Below the pieces are notes generated by a model. The model worked only from the letters and a program-made list of their open reading frames with translations. It was not told where the DNA came from and ran no database searches. Made by a program: the position numbers and the translations under genes. Positions 1 to 7,172 of a DNA stretch of 15,119 bases are shown piece after piece. Position 1 is the stretch's first letter. The number at the start of each line of letters is the position of its first letter. The stretch lies in contig JAAYJP010000026.1 in assembly GCA_012522875.1 (NCBI GenBank), positions 1 through 15,119 of the forward strand, written 5' to 3'. This DNA is from Clostridiales bacterium (lineage in GTDB: Bacteria; Bacillota; Clostridia; Christensenellales; Aristaeellaceae).

Positions 1-270
1 GCGCAGCACATAAACATCATCCTTCAGCTGGTAGGCGGATTCAAAGCGCGTTTGCTGGGCCCCGTCCAGCAGCGCCAGGATGTCCTCCGCTGCCTTCCGG
101 GAGAGGCTGTTCGCCGTGGGGGAAGCGACGCCCCCCTGCTGGACGCCCACATCCACCAGCGTTGAGGTGAAGCCCGGAAGGGCCAGGGCGCAGTATGCCT
201 GGACGATCAGCAGAAGCGTGATCAAAAGCATACTGCGCCATTCAGGCTTTAAAAACCCAAATATTTTCAA
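1..270 (-). CDS. ABC exporter (fused permease-ATPase), N-terminal 90 residues only
   Basis: This partial gene runs off the left edge of the window. Read from a TTG codon at 270, it gives a short basic N-terminus, a first transmembrane helix (about residues 14-32, rich in Leu/Ile/Val) and then a stretch beginning LALPGFTSTLVDVGVQQGG. That Leu-Pro-x-[FY]-Thr-Ser-x-[IL]-Val-[ND]-Val-Gly-[IV]-Gln-Gln-Gly pattern is typical of the first loop of BmrC/D- or LmrC/D-like multidrug ABC exporters in Firmicutes, which are usually fused permease-ATPase proteins working as heterodimers. The ATPase part is outside the window, so the substrate cannot be judged. The TTG start is chosen because GAGG lies 10 bases before it and no in-frame ATG or GTG fits; the first internal ATG falls in the middle of the conserved N-terminus. 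It is downstream of, and in the same direction as, the CNNM/CBS gene, with a parS site in the 55-base gap. Confidence 0.75.
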   Translation of the reverse strand, partial: MKIFGFLKPEWRSMLLITLLLIVQAYCALALPGFTSTLVDVGVQQGGVASPTANSLSRKAAEDILALLDGAQQTRFESAYQLKDDVYVLR

Positions 271-296
271 TGTCTTTGTTCCTCAAATTTCCTGTT

Positions 297-312
297 TGTT
301 TCACGTGAAACA
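297..312. other. parS: parS centromere site (ParB binding site)
   Basis: TGTTTCACGTGAAACA is a perfect 16-bp palindrome. It matches the known Bacillus subtilis parS consensus TGTTNCACGTGAAACA at every position. ParB (Spo0J) dimers load here and spread along DNA to organise origin segregation and recruit SMC. The site lies in the non-coding gap between the stop codon of the CNNM/CBS gene and the start of the ABC exporter. Chance occurrence of an exact 16-mer in a window this size is very unlikely. Known parS sites cluster near oriC, so the locus is probably in the origin-proximal part of the chromosome; that is inference. Confidence 0.9.
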
Positions 313-325
313 TATTTGTCCAGGT

Positions 326-1675
326 TCAGTCCGCCTCCGGGGATCCATCCCGGGCTCCATGGCCTTCCTGAGGCTTCAGGTTGATTTGCACCGCTTCAAT
401 GCGGGTGTTGTTGGAGCGCAGGACCTTTAGGGAAAAGCGCTCGTTCTCCACTGTGGGCGTGTCGCCGGGCTTGGGAATATAACCCAGGCGCTCGATGATA
501 TAGCCGGCAATGGTGTCCGCCTCCTGGGAAACCAGATCCAGGTCAAAGGCCCGGTTCAGGTCACTGAGCGGAAGGGAACCCATGAGCACAGCCTCCGTTT
601 CCGTCACCCTCACCAGGGGCTGGGCGTCGTCATCGTCATACTCATCCCGGATATCTCCCACGATTTCCTCAATCAGGTCCTCCATGGTGATGATGCCCGC
701 CACACCGCCGAATTCATCCACCAGCACCGCCAGGTGCTGTTTGGATTGCTGGAACTTCACCAGCAGTTCGTCGGTATACATGGTGTCGGGCACAAACAGC
801 GCGGGCCTGACGATGTCGCGCAGGGTGAGGGATCCGCCGTTTAAGGCCTGGAGGTTCAGGAGGACATCCTTGAGGTGGACGATACCCAAAATGTGGTCCT
901 TGTCTTCCTCAAACAGCGGGATGCGGGAATGCAGCTGGTCCAGGAGCAGTTCCATATTTTTTTCATGGGCGTCATCCGCGTCCAGCATGTGGGTGTCCAC
1001 CCGGGGTACCATAATTTCCCGCACCAGCCGGGTGTCCAGGGAGAGCACGCCCCGCATCATGTTGAACTCCTCCATGTCGATGGCGCCATCGTTTCGGCTG
1101 GAGTTCAGGAGCGCCTTCATCTCCTGGCGGGTCAGCTTTTCCTCTTTCTTGCTGAAGTCGATGGGAGTGAGGCGCTTCAGCAGCCCTGTTGAGACATTCA
1201 GAAGCCAGATAAACGGCTTGAATATGGCGCGCATTGCCAGAATGGCCCCGGCTGAGCGGAGGGCGTACTCCTCCGGCACCTGGATCGCCAGCTGTTTGGG
1301 GTAAAGCTCACCCAGTACCAGGGAGATATAGGCCACCAGAATGGTGACGAGGATGGTGGCGATGGTTTCCGCCCCGGGAATCCCGCCCAGCGCCGGGGCC
1401 AGGAGCCCCACGAAGGACCGGGAGGCCGATGCGGAATTAAAAAAGCCCGCCAGGGTGATGCCCACCTGGATCGCGGACAGGAAAGAGTCCGAATCAGAGA
1501 GCAGCCTTTGTACCTTGCGGGCACGCCTGTCCCCCTGGCCGGCCAGGTCTCCAATTTTTGCCGGGTTGAGTGAGACAAAGGCCATCTCCGCACCTGCGAG
1601 GAAAGCGTTGATGACGGTGAGGACAAGAATCAGAATAACCGAACTGATGACCGATGATCCGCCAGGGTCGTCCAT
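326..1675 (-). CDS. CNNM/CBS-domain membrane protein (HlyC/CorC family)
   Basis: The 449-residue product has the standard layout of the family. An N-terminal CNNM (DUF21) membrane domain covers about residues 1-190 with several hydrophobic helices and the signature LGELYPKQLAI. A CBS pair follows at about 205-330 and ends in FGGVAGIITMEDLIEEIVGD. A CorC_HlyC C-terminal domain lies at about 350-430. Members are linked to Mg2+ (and Co2+) export or homeostasis; 'hemolysin' is a historical label. The acidic run EYDDDD after the CBS pair is usual. A GTG codon at 1687 is in frame but leaves only one base after the AAGGAG sequence at 1689-1694, so the ATG at 1675 (13 bases away) is preferred. The gene has its own promoter and may be cotranscribed with the ABC exporter beyond the parS site. 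Function in this organism is inferred from family only. Confidence 0.9.
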   Translation of the reverse strand: MDDPGGSSVISSVILILVLTVINAFLAGAEMAFVSLNPAKIGDLAGQGDRRARKVQRLLSDSDSFLSAIQVGITLAGFFNSASASRSFVGLLAPALGGIPGAETIATILVTILVAYISLVLGELYPKQLAIQVPEEYALRSAGAILAMRAIFKPFIWLLNVSTGLLKRLTPIDFSKKEEKLTRQEMKALLNSSRNDGAIDMEEFNMMRGVLSLDTRLVREIMVPRVDTHMLDADDAHEKNMELLLDQLHSRIPLFEEDKDHILGIVHLKDVLLNLQALNGGSLTLRDIVRPALFVPDTMYTDELLVKFQQSKQHLAVLVDEFGGVAGIITMEDLIEEIVGDIRDEYDDDDAQPLVRVTETEAVLMGSLPLSDLNRAFDLDLVSQEADTIAGYIIERLGYIPKPGDTPTVENERFSLKVLRSNNTRIEAVQINLKPQEGHGARDGSPEAD

Positions 1676-1710
1676 GCCGGAAACCACACTCCTTGAAGAA
1701 AGATAAGGGA

Positions 1711-1739
1711 ATTATACAATGCGATGCCCCGCAATGCAA
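1711..1739 (-). promoter_or_regulatory. Promoter of the CNNM/CBS gene
   Basis: On the minus strand a perfect -10 TATAAT (1711-1716) lies 17 bases from a weaker -35 TTGCAT (1734-1739). The predicted start of transcription is near 1704, about 30 bases before the ATG, which leaves room for the AAGGAG at 1689-1694. The -35 begins only about 10 bases beyond the stop codon of the upstream radical SAM gene, so this promoter makes the CNNM gene at least partly independent of the transporter operon. Confidence 0.6.
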
Positions 1740-1748
1740 ACAACAGGC

Positions 1749-3470
1749 TTACACGCCCAGGCGAAGCAAAGGAATCACCTGGACATGCCAGTGCCCGGTG
1801 ACCGGGTCTTTCCCATCATAGTCGCAGAAGGCCACCGTGCTGCCTCCCTTGCTTCCGAGGAAACCCATGGCCCTGATGACGCCGGGCTTTCGGGGGAAGC
1901 GGGCTTTCAGCCCGCGCTTGCAAATAAAAAACCGGGTGTCAGCGGACTTCAGGCAGGCGGGAAGGACGCTTGAAGGGACGGAGGACAGCCGGTCCAGGAG
2001 CAGGAGATCCCTGATGGCCTGGGCCTTCTCCGGCAGCCAGCCTGTCAGATGATCCAGTACCAGGCAGGTCAGGCCGTCCAGGGAAAGGGCGCTGCCTGAT
2101 TCAGCCTCCGTAATGGCCCGGCCAAGGCTCAGAAACAGGCTGAAGGGAGAAATTCCCACGGCGCGTGTCAGCCATCTGAGGGTACGGCTGAAGCGGCCGC
2201 TGTTGTGCAGTTTGTCCAGCGCCCTCTCAGCCAGGCGCAGGGCCTTAAGGTCCTCCCCGCTCAAACAGGGTGTGCCCGTGACCGTGTATGGGGCCTCCGG
2301 ATCAAAGGTGCAGGGATAGGTTTCCGGATCCTCCCGCATGGCGCTGCCATGGATGAGCTTCAAAAAGCCCAGCTGCAGCGCGTGGGGGCCAAGGGCGTAA
2401 GCTTCATCAAAACCCCGGGCGAACCCGGCCAGGCCTTCGCCGGGCAGCCCCGCGATCAGGTCCAGGTGTACATGGGCGTTCCCCTGGCTGATAAGGGCGC
2501 GGATGTTCTTCCTGAGTTTCTCCATGTCCGTCTTTCGCCGCACCCGGGAAAGGGTAGCCGCATCCATGGACTGGAGCCCGATTTCAAACTGAAACAGCCC
2601 GGCAGGGGCCGCGGAGATGATCTCCAGGGTGGAGGCAGCCAGGATGTCCCCCGCGATCTCAAAATGAAAGGTGATGCCCGGGGGAAGGCTGGTGCTGGTT
2701 TCAGAGATAAATTGCAAAACAGCGTCCGCCCGGCTCCGGTTCACATTGAAGGTGCGGTCCACAAACTTGATGGTCCTTGCGCCGGAATGAGCCAGCGCGC
2801 CAATTTCTCCGTACACCCGCTCCAGGGGCACGAAGCGGGGGCGGCCCTCCTGGCGGCCTGACAGGCAAAAGGCGCAGCTGAAGGGGCATCCCCGGCTGGC
2901 CTCGATATAGGCGATGCGGCCATGGAGCTGACCAAAATATTCCGGACAATAGGGAGTGGGCGGCGGCGCCTCATGCACATGGGCGGGGCTTAAATGAAAA
3001 TGCTTCCCTGTCCGGCAGCACAACCCGGGCACCTCATGAAGTTTCCCGATGCCCCCCAGGGCGTCCAGCAGCCTGGCAAAGGGAAGTTCCCCTTCTCCGG
3101 CGATGAGGAAATCCGCTTCCGGCATGGCCTCAAGCGCGTCCTCCGGGCAAAAACCCACCTCGGGGCCGCCCAGAACGATCACACACCCTGGCATCGCGGC
3201 CCTGATCATTGGAAGCAAAGCCTTGACAGACTTGATATTCCAGATATAGCAGCTGACGCCCAGCACCCGGGGAGCATCCCGGATGACGCGCCGGGCCACC
3301 TTCACAAGCGGCTCATTCACCGTGCCTTCAAGCACCGTGACCTGATGGCTGCCCCGGGCGAAAGCAAAAACCCCGGCCCGCAAGCACCAGGGGGCCAGGG
3401 AGGAATGGACATATTGGGAGTTGAGCGAAAGAAGCGTTACCGCAAGGGGCTGGGGCATGAATGCTTCCAT
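1749..3470 (-). CDS. B12-binding-type radical SAM protein (DUF4080-like)
   Basis: The product is about 573 residues. An N-terminal cobalamin-binding-like Rossmann domain (about 1-150) opens with the family-typical LLSLNSQYVHSSLAP and includes VLGGPEVGF. The DxHxxG cobalamin-ligand motif is not seen, as in many proteins with this domain. The radical SAM core follows, with RGCPFSCAFCLSG giving the CxxxCxxC iron-sulfur ligands (about C195, C199, C202) and a GLPGE motif. The last 200 or so residues look like the DUF4080 domain often attached to this core. Substrate and reaction are unknown. It is the last gene of the transporter run: the preceding permease stops at 3478 and this ATG is 7 bases later, behind AAGGG. 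An in-frame ATG at 3497 would overlap the permease by 20 bases, and one at 3458 is also possible. A tie to nucleoside uptake is not shown by the sequence. Confidence 0.85.
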   Translation of the reverse strand: MEAFMPQPLAVTLLSLNSQYVHSSLAPWCLRAGVFAFARGSHQVTVLEGTVNEPLVKVARRVIRDAPRVLGVSCYIWNIKSVKALLPMIRAAMPGCVIVLGGPEVGFCPEDALEAMPEADFLIAGEGELPFARLLDALGGIGKLHEVPGLCCRTGKHFHLSPAHVHEAPPPTPYCPEYFGQLHGRIAYIEASRGCPFSCAFCLSGRQEGRPRFVPLERVYGEIGALAHSGARTIKFVDRTFNVNRSRADAVLQFISETSTSLPPGITFHFEIAGDILAASTLEIISAAPAGLFQFEIGLQSMDAATLSRVRRKTDMEKLRKNIRALISQGNAHVHLDLIAGLPGEGLAGFARGFDEAYALGPHALQLGFLKLIHGSAMREDPETYPCTFDPEAPYTVTGTPCLSGEDLKALRLAERALDKLHNSGRFSRTLRWLTRAVGISPFSLFLSLGRAITEAESGSALSLDGLTCLVLDHLTGWLPEKAQAIRDLLLLDRLSSVPSSVLPACLKSADTRFFICKRGLKARFPRKPGVIRAMGFLGSKGGSTVAFCDYDGKDPVTGHWHVQVIPLLRLGV

Positions 3471-3477
3471 GCTGCCC

Positions 3478-4437
3478 TTACCGGGCTCCCTTGTCATAGG
3501 GCACGCCGCTGGCCCGGGGCGCCTGGGAGCGCCGGCTGGTGAAGGCCAGCACCACCATGGTGGCGATGTACGGGATCATCTTGTAGATGTCGCTGGGGAT
3601 GCCCAGGTCTTTGAGGACCGGGATGCCGGAGTAGGAGGCTGCGACGGTCTTCATCAGGCCAAAGAAGAAAGCCGCGACAAAGATGCGCAACGGCTTCCAT
3701 TGGCCGAAGATCAGCACGGCCAGCGCCAGGAAGCCGTAGCCGGACACCGTGGCGTTGAAATTGGTGGAGGTGGGGATCACATACACGAGGCCGCCCAGGC
3801 CTGCCAGGGCGCCGGAGATCAGCACGCCAGCGTAGCGGATTTTATAGACATTGATGCCAACGCTGTCCGCCGCCTGGGGGTGTTCCCCGCAGGCGCGCAG
3901 CCTCAGGCCAAAGCGGGTTTTGTACAGCACAAAGGCGGAGGCAGCCAGGATGATGAGGCCCAAGTAGGTTGTGATGTAGCAGTTCTGGAAAAGCAAGGGG
4001 CCCAGGACGGGGATATCGCCCAGCACCGGCACCTTCTCGATGCGGAAGGTGTTGACGAACTGGATTTGCTGAATGCCGTTTGGCAGTGTTGTGCGGGCCA
4101 GGTAGATGGAGGCTGCCGGGGCGATCATGTTCAGGGCTGTGCCGGAGATGGTCTGGTTGCTTTTGAGCGAAATCGCCGCGTAAGCATGCAGGAACGAGTA
4201 AAGAAGGCCTGAGCCCAAGGCCACCAGGATGGCCAGAAGCAGCAGGCCCTGGCCGCTCATTGCCCCCTGTACCCGGTTGATGAAGTAGATGCTTGAAAAA
4301 GCCCCCGCTACCATGATGCCTTCCAGGGCGATGTTTACAACGCCGGAGCGTTCGGAAAACATACCGCCCAGCGCTACGATAAGCAGCGGGATGGAGAAAA
4401 ACATCATCTGCTGAAAGATAAAATAAATGATCTCCAT
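3478..4437 (-). CDS. BMP-family ABC transporter permease (NupQ/YufQ-like)
   Basis: This 319-residue, strongly hydrophobic protein is the second permease of a BPD_transp_2 (LivH/RbsC-like) importer. It begins MEIIYFIFQQMMFFSIPLL, then shows GGMFSERSGVVNIALEGIM, the hallmark N-terminal motif of BMP-type permeases, and the coupling segment FGLRLRACGEHPQAADSVGINV that contacts the ATPase. About 8-9 membrane helices are apparent. The family imports purine nucleosides and related compounds with a BMP binding protein (B. subtilis NupNOPQ, Streptococcus mutans BmpABC). Start: the ATG at 4437 is one base after the stop of the first permease, and its ribosome binding site GGTGGAGG lies inside that gene's last codons, which points to translational coupling. 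A longer frame reaching 4539 has no conserved sequence and overlaps the upstream gene by about 100 bases. Confidence 0.93.
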   Translation of the reverse strand: MEIIYFIFQQMMFFSIPLLIVALGGMFSERSGVVNIALEGIMVAGAFSSIYFINRVQGAMSGQGLLLLAILVALGSGLLYSFLHAYAAISLKSNQTISGTALNMIAPAASIYLARTTLPNGIQQIQFVNTFRIEKVPVLGDIPVLGPLLFQNCYITTYLGLIILAASAFVLYKTRFGLRLRACGEHPQAADSVGINVYKIRYAGVLISGALAGLGGLVYVIPTSTNFNATVSGYGFLALAVLIFGQWKPLRIFVAAFFFGLMKTVAASYSGIPVLKDLGIPSDIYKMIPYIATMVVLAFTSRRSQAPRASGVPYDKGAR

Positions 4438-4438
4438 G

Positions 4439-5581
4439 TTATGCCTCCACCTCCTCCCGGCCGGCTTCCTGGCCGTCCGCGATGACCGCTGCCCGCTTTC
4501 CTTTTCTGCCGGAGAGGAAATCCCGCGCCAGAAGCGCAAACGCGCTGAAATAGATAATCAGGCCGATGATAACATCGATGATCTCCTTCATGTACCTCAG
4601 CGACTGGAGGTGGCGCCCGGCCTCGGTGAGGTGCGCGACAAAAATCCCGGTGAAGATAATGCCAATGGGGTTTGAGAGCCCCAGCAGCGCCACAGCGATG
4701 CCGTTGAAACCCTGGGCGGCCAGCACCTCCTCCACATGGATATGCATGCCGCTGGAGGGGGCCAGGTACATCAGCGCACCCGCCACACCGGACAGGCCTC
4801 CGGCGATGGCCATGGCGGAGATGATGGCTCTTTTCTCGCTGATGCCAGCGTAGCGGCTGGCGAAGCGGTTGTGCCCGCAGGCTTTCAGCTCGTAGCCAAA
4901 AGTGGTGCGGGTCAGAAGGATATAGATGAGAATGGCGAACCCCACCGCGATAAAGAAACCGGCGTTGACGCTGGAAACATCCTTGAACCGCCCTTTGAGG
5001 ATAAAGAACAGGTTGTCCAGCCCTCCCTTGGGGATGATGGCGTTGGCCGCCACATTCACCGTCTGGTTTTTCAGCGGGTCATACAGGTGGCTGTTCTTGA
5101 TGGTGAAATTGATGAGGTACATGCCAATATAGTTGAGCATAATCGAGGTAATGACCTCATTGACATTCAAAAGCGCTTTGAAAAGACCCACGATGGTTCC
5201 CCATGCCATCCCGGCCAGCATGCCCATGACCAGCGCCACGATCCAGTGAAGCGCCCCTGGCAGGAAGGTCCAGGTAGCTCCCACATAGACGGCTACGAAG
5301 CCGCCCACCATCAGCTGCCCTGCGGCGCCGATGTTGAACATCCCGGTCTTGAATGCGAAACCCACCGAGAGGCCGGTCATGATGATGGGAGTGGCGTGGT
5401 ACATCACCTGTCCCACGCCCTTTAGTCCGTTGTTCCAGCCGCCCTTAAAGATGGTGAGCAGGCCCTGGAAGGCGTTTTGCGGGTTGGATAAAATCAGGAT
5501 GGCCAGGCCGGCCACAAGCCCCGCCAGGATGGCCAGGACGGAAGCGGAGGCGTTGGACAGCCCTTTTCTGATCTGTTTCAC
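4439..5581 (-). CDS. BMP-family ABC transporter permease (NupP/YufP-like)
   Basis: This 380-residue membrane protein is the partner permease, longer at the N-terminus than its neighbour as is normal for the pair. Diagnostic stretches are TPIIMTGLSVGFAFKTGMFNIGAAGQ (about residues 64-89), the EAA-like coupling loop GYELKACGHNRFASRYAGIS and AQGFNGIAVALLG near the C-terminus. The charged C-terminal tail after the last helix (from about 350) is cytoplasmic by prediction. It should form a heterodimeric channel with the product of the next gene. The start is GTG at 5581, overlapping the ATPase stop codon in a 4-base GTGA junction, with AAGGAGG seven bases upstream inside the ATPase gene. That arrangement indicates tight coupling of ATPase and permease synthesis. 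Nucleosides are the expected cargo from the family, not proven here. Confidence 0.93.
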   Translation of the reverse strand: MKQIRKGLSNASASVLAILAGLVAGLAILILSNPQNAFQGLLTIFKGGWNNGLKGVGQVMYHATPIIMTGLSVGFAFKTGMFNIGAAGQLMVGGFVAVYVGATWTFLPGALHWIVALVMGMLAGMAWGTIVGLFKALLNVNEVITSIMLNYIGMYLINFTIKNSHLYDPLKNQTVNVAANAIIPKGGLDNLFFILKGRFKDVSSVNAGFFIAVGFAILIYILLTRTTFGYELKACGHNRFASRYAGISEKRAIISAMAIAGGLSGVAGALMYLAPSSGMHIHVEEVLAAQGFNGIAVALLGLSNPIGIIFTGIFVAHLTEAGRHLQSLRYMKEIIDVIIGLIIYFSAFALLARDFLSGRKGKRAAVIADGQEAGREEVEA

Positions 5582-7104
5582 GCGGTGGCCTCCTTTTTGC
5601 TGCCGGCCATATACAGGCCCAGTTCCTGGGGGGTAGCGTCCTTGCCCTGAAGCTCGGCCACCAGGCTGCCCTCATAGATCACCAGGATCCGGTCGGCCAG
5701 CTGGAATACCTCGTCCAGTTCCAGGGACACCAGGAGAATGGCCTTGCCTTCATTCCGTTCTTTCACCAATTGCTTATGGATATAGATCATGGCGCCCACA
5801 TCAAGCCCTCGGGTGGGTTGAACGGCCAGGAGAAGGTCCGGGTCGGTGTTGATCTCCCGGGCGATGATGGCCTTTTGCTGGTTGCCGCCGGACATGCTGC
5901 GCGTGATGGTGTCTGCCCCCTGCCCGGAGCGGATGTCAAAGCGCTCAATCAGTTTGTTTGCCTGCAAACGCACCTGGTCAAAGCGGATAAAGCCGCGGCG
6001 CTGCATGGCCGGGGAAAAATAGTTTTTCAGTGCCAGGTTAAGCCCCAGGTCATAGTCCAGCACCAGGCCGTACTTGTGCCGGTCCTCAGGGATGTGGGAG
6101 AGCCCCGCGTTGTTGCGCTGGCGGATGCTCGTATGGCTTATTTCCCGGCCCTTCAGGAAGACCTGGCCGCCCTTAATGGGCATAAGGCCCGAGAGCGCGT
6201 AGATCAGTTCGCTCTGGCCGTTGCCGTCAATACCGGCGATGCACACGATCTCCCCTTTGCGCACCTGAAAGGAGACCCCGTTGACGGCCAGCTTGCCGTG
6301 CAGCCCCGCCACTTTCAGATCCCTGACCTCAAGGATGGCTTCCCCGGGGCGGGCTTCTTCTTTTTCCACCGAGAAGTTCACCTTGCGGCCCACCATCATC
6401 TCCGCCATGGTTTCCATATCAGTGTCCCTGATATCCACTGTGTCCACCAGTGCGCCTTTTCTCAGCACCGTGCAGCGGTCGGCTACGGCCTTGATCTCCA
6501 TGAGTTTGTGGGTGATGAAGAGGATGCTCTTGCCCTCCTGGGCCAGGCCCTTCATGATGCCCATGAGCTCGTCGATTTCCTGGGGGGTGAGCACCGCGGT
6601 GGGCTCATCAAAGATCAGGATATCATTGTCCCGGTAGAGCATCTTGAGAATCTCCACCCGCTGCTGCATCCCCACCGTGATGTTCTCAATCAGCGCGTCC
6701 GGGTCGATGGCCAGGCCGTATTGTTGGGACAGGCGCATCACCCTGTCCCGGGGTTCCTCCATCTGGAGCACACCCCTGGTTGTGTTTTCCACCCCCAGGA
6801 TGATGTTCTCCAGCACCGTGAAGTTCTGCACCAGCATAAAGTGCTGGTGCATCATGCCGATGCCCAGGCGGTTGGCATCGTTGGGGTCCCTGACCTGCAC
6901 CTTTTCCCCGTTTTTGAGGATTTCGCCCCCGTCGGGCCGGTAAAGGCCGAAAAGGACGCTCATCAGCGTGCTCTTCCCGGCTCCGTTTTCGCCAAGCAGC
7001 GCGTGGATCTCACCGCGGCGCAGCTGGAGCGTGACACGGTCGTTGGCCCTTATGCCGGGAAAATCCTTGGTGATATCCCGCATCTCAATGATATATTCGC
7101 TCAT
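5578..7104 (-). CDS. BMP-family ABC transporter ATPase with two nucleotide-binding domains (NupO/YufO-like)
   Basis: The 508-residue cytoplasmic protein has two tandem ABC domains in the RbsA/MglA/NupO layout. Domain 1 has a full Walker A (GENGAGKST), a Q-loop region with MMHQHFMLV, the family-typical substitute signature ITVGMQQRVEIL, Walker B ILIFDEPTAVLTP and a switch His in FITHKL. Domain 2 has a degenerate Walker A (GIDGNGQS, no Lys), a canonical signature SMSGGNQQKAI, and Walker B LLLAVQPTRGLDVG, in which Gln replaces the catalytic Glu region. Such asymmetry is normal in this family, so one ATP site is expected to be the main catalytic one. ATG at 7104 follows AAAGGA by 6 bases. The gene sits 68 bases after the binding-protein gene, separated by a strong stem-loop, and overlaps the next permease by 4 bases. 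Confidence 0.95.
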   Translation of the reverse strand: MSEYIIEMRDITKDFPGIRANDRVTLQLRRGEIHALLGENGAGKSTLMSVLFGLYRPDGGEILKNGEKVQVRDPNDANRLGIGMMHQHFMLVQNFTVLENIILGVENTTRGVLQMEEPRDRVMRLSQQYGLAIDPDALIENITVGMQQRVEILKMLYRDNDILIFDEPTAVLTPQEIDELMGIMKGLAQEGKSILFITHKLMEIKAVADRCTVLRKGALVDTVDIRDTDMETMAEMMVGRKVNFSVEKEEARPGEAILEVRDLKVAGLHGKLAVNGVSFQVRKGEIVCIAGIDGNGQSELIYALSGLMPIKGGQVFLKGREISHTSIRQRNNAGLSHIPEDRHKYGLVLDYDLGLNLALKNYFSPAMQRRGFIRFDQVRLQANKLIERFDIRSGQGADTITRSMSGGNQQKAIIAREINTDPDLLLAVQPTRGLDVGAMIYIHKQLVKERNEGKAILLVSLELDEVFQLADRILVIYEGSLVAELQGKDATPQELGLYMAGSKKEATA

Positions 7105-7126
7105 GGCTTGTCCTTTTCAGGAAAGT

Positions 7127-7160
7127 AAGGGAAAGGGGCCTGTTAAAGCCCCTTTCCCTT
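7127..7160 (-). other. Intercistronic stem-loop between binding-protein and ATPase genes
   Basis: A perfect 13-bp inverted repeat (7127-7139 with 7148-7160, 8-base loop) lies 12 bases after the stop of the binding-protein gene. On the minus strand its 3' side is followed by ACTTTCCTG rather than a U run, so it is not a full intrinsic terminator. Stem-loops here commonly protect the upstream message from 3' exonucleases or partly stop transcription, giving more binding protein than membrane components. The structure is seen; the role is inferred. Confidence 0.75.
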
Positions 7161-7172
7161 TGAAACAAGGTC

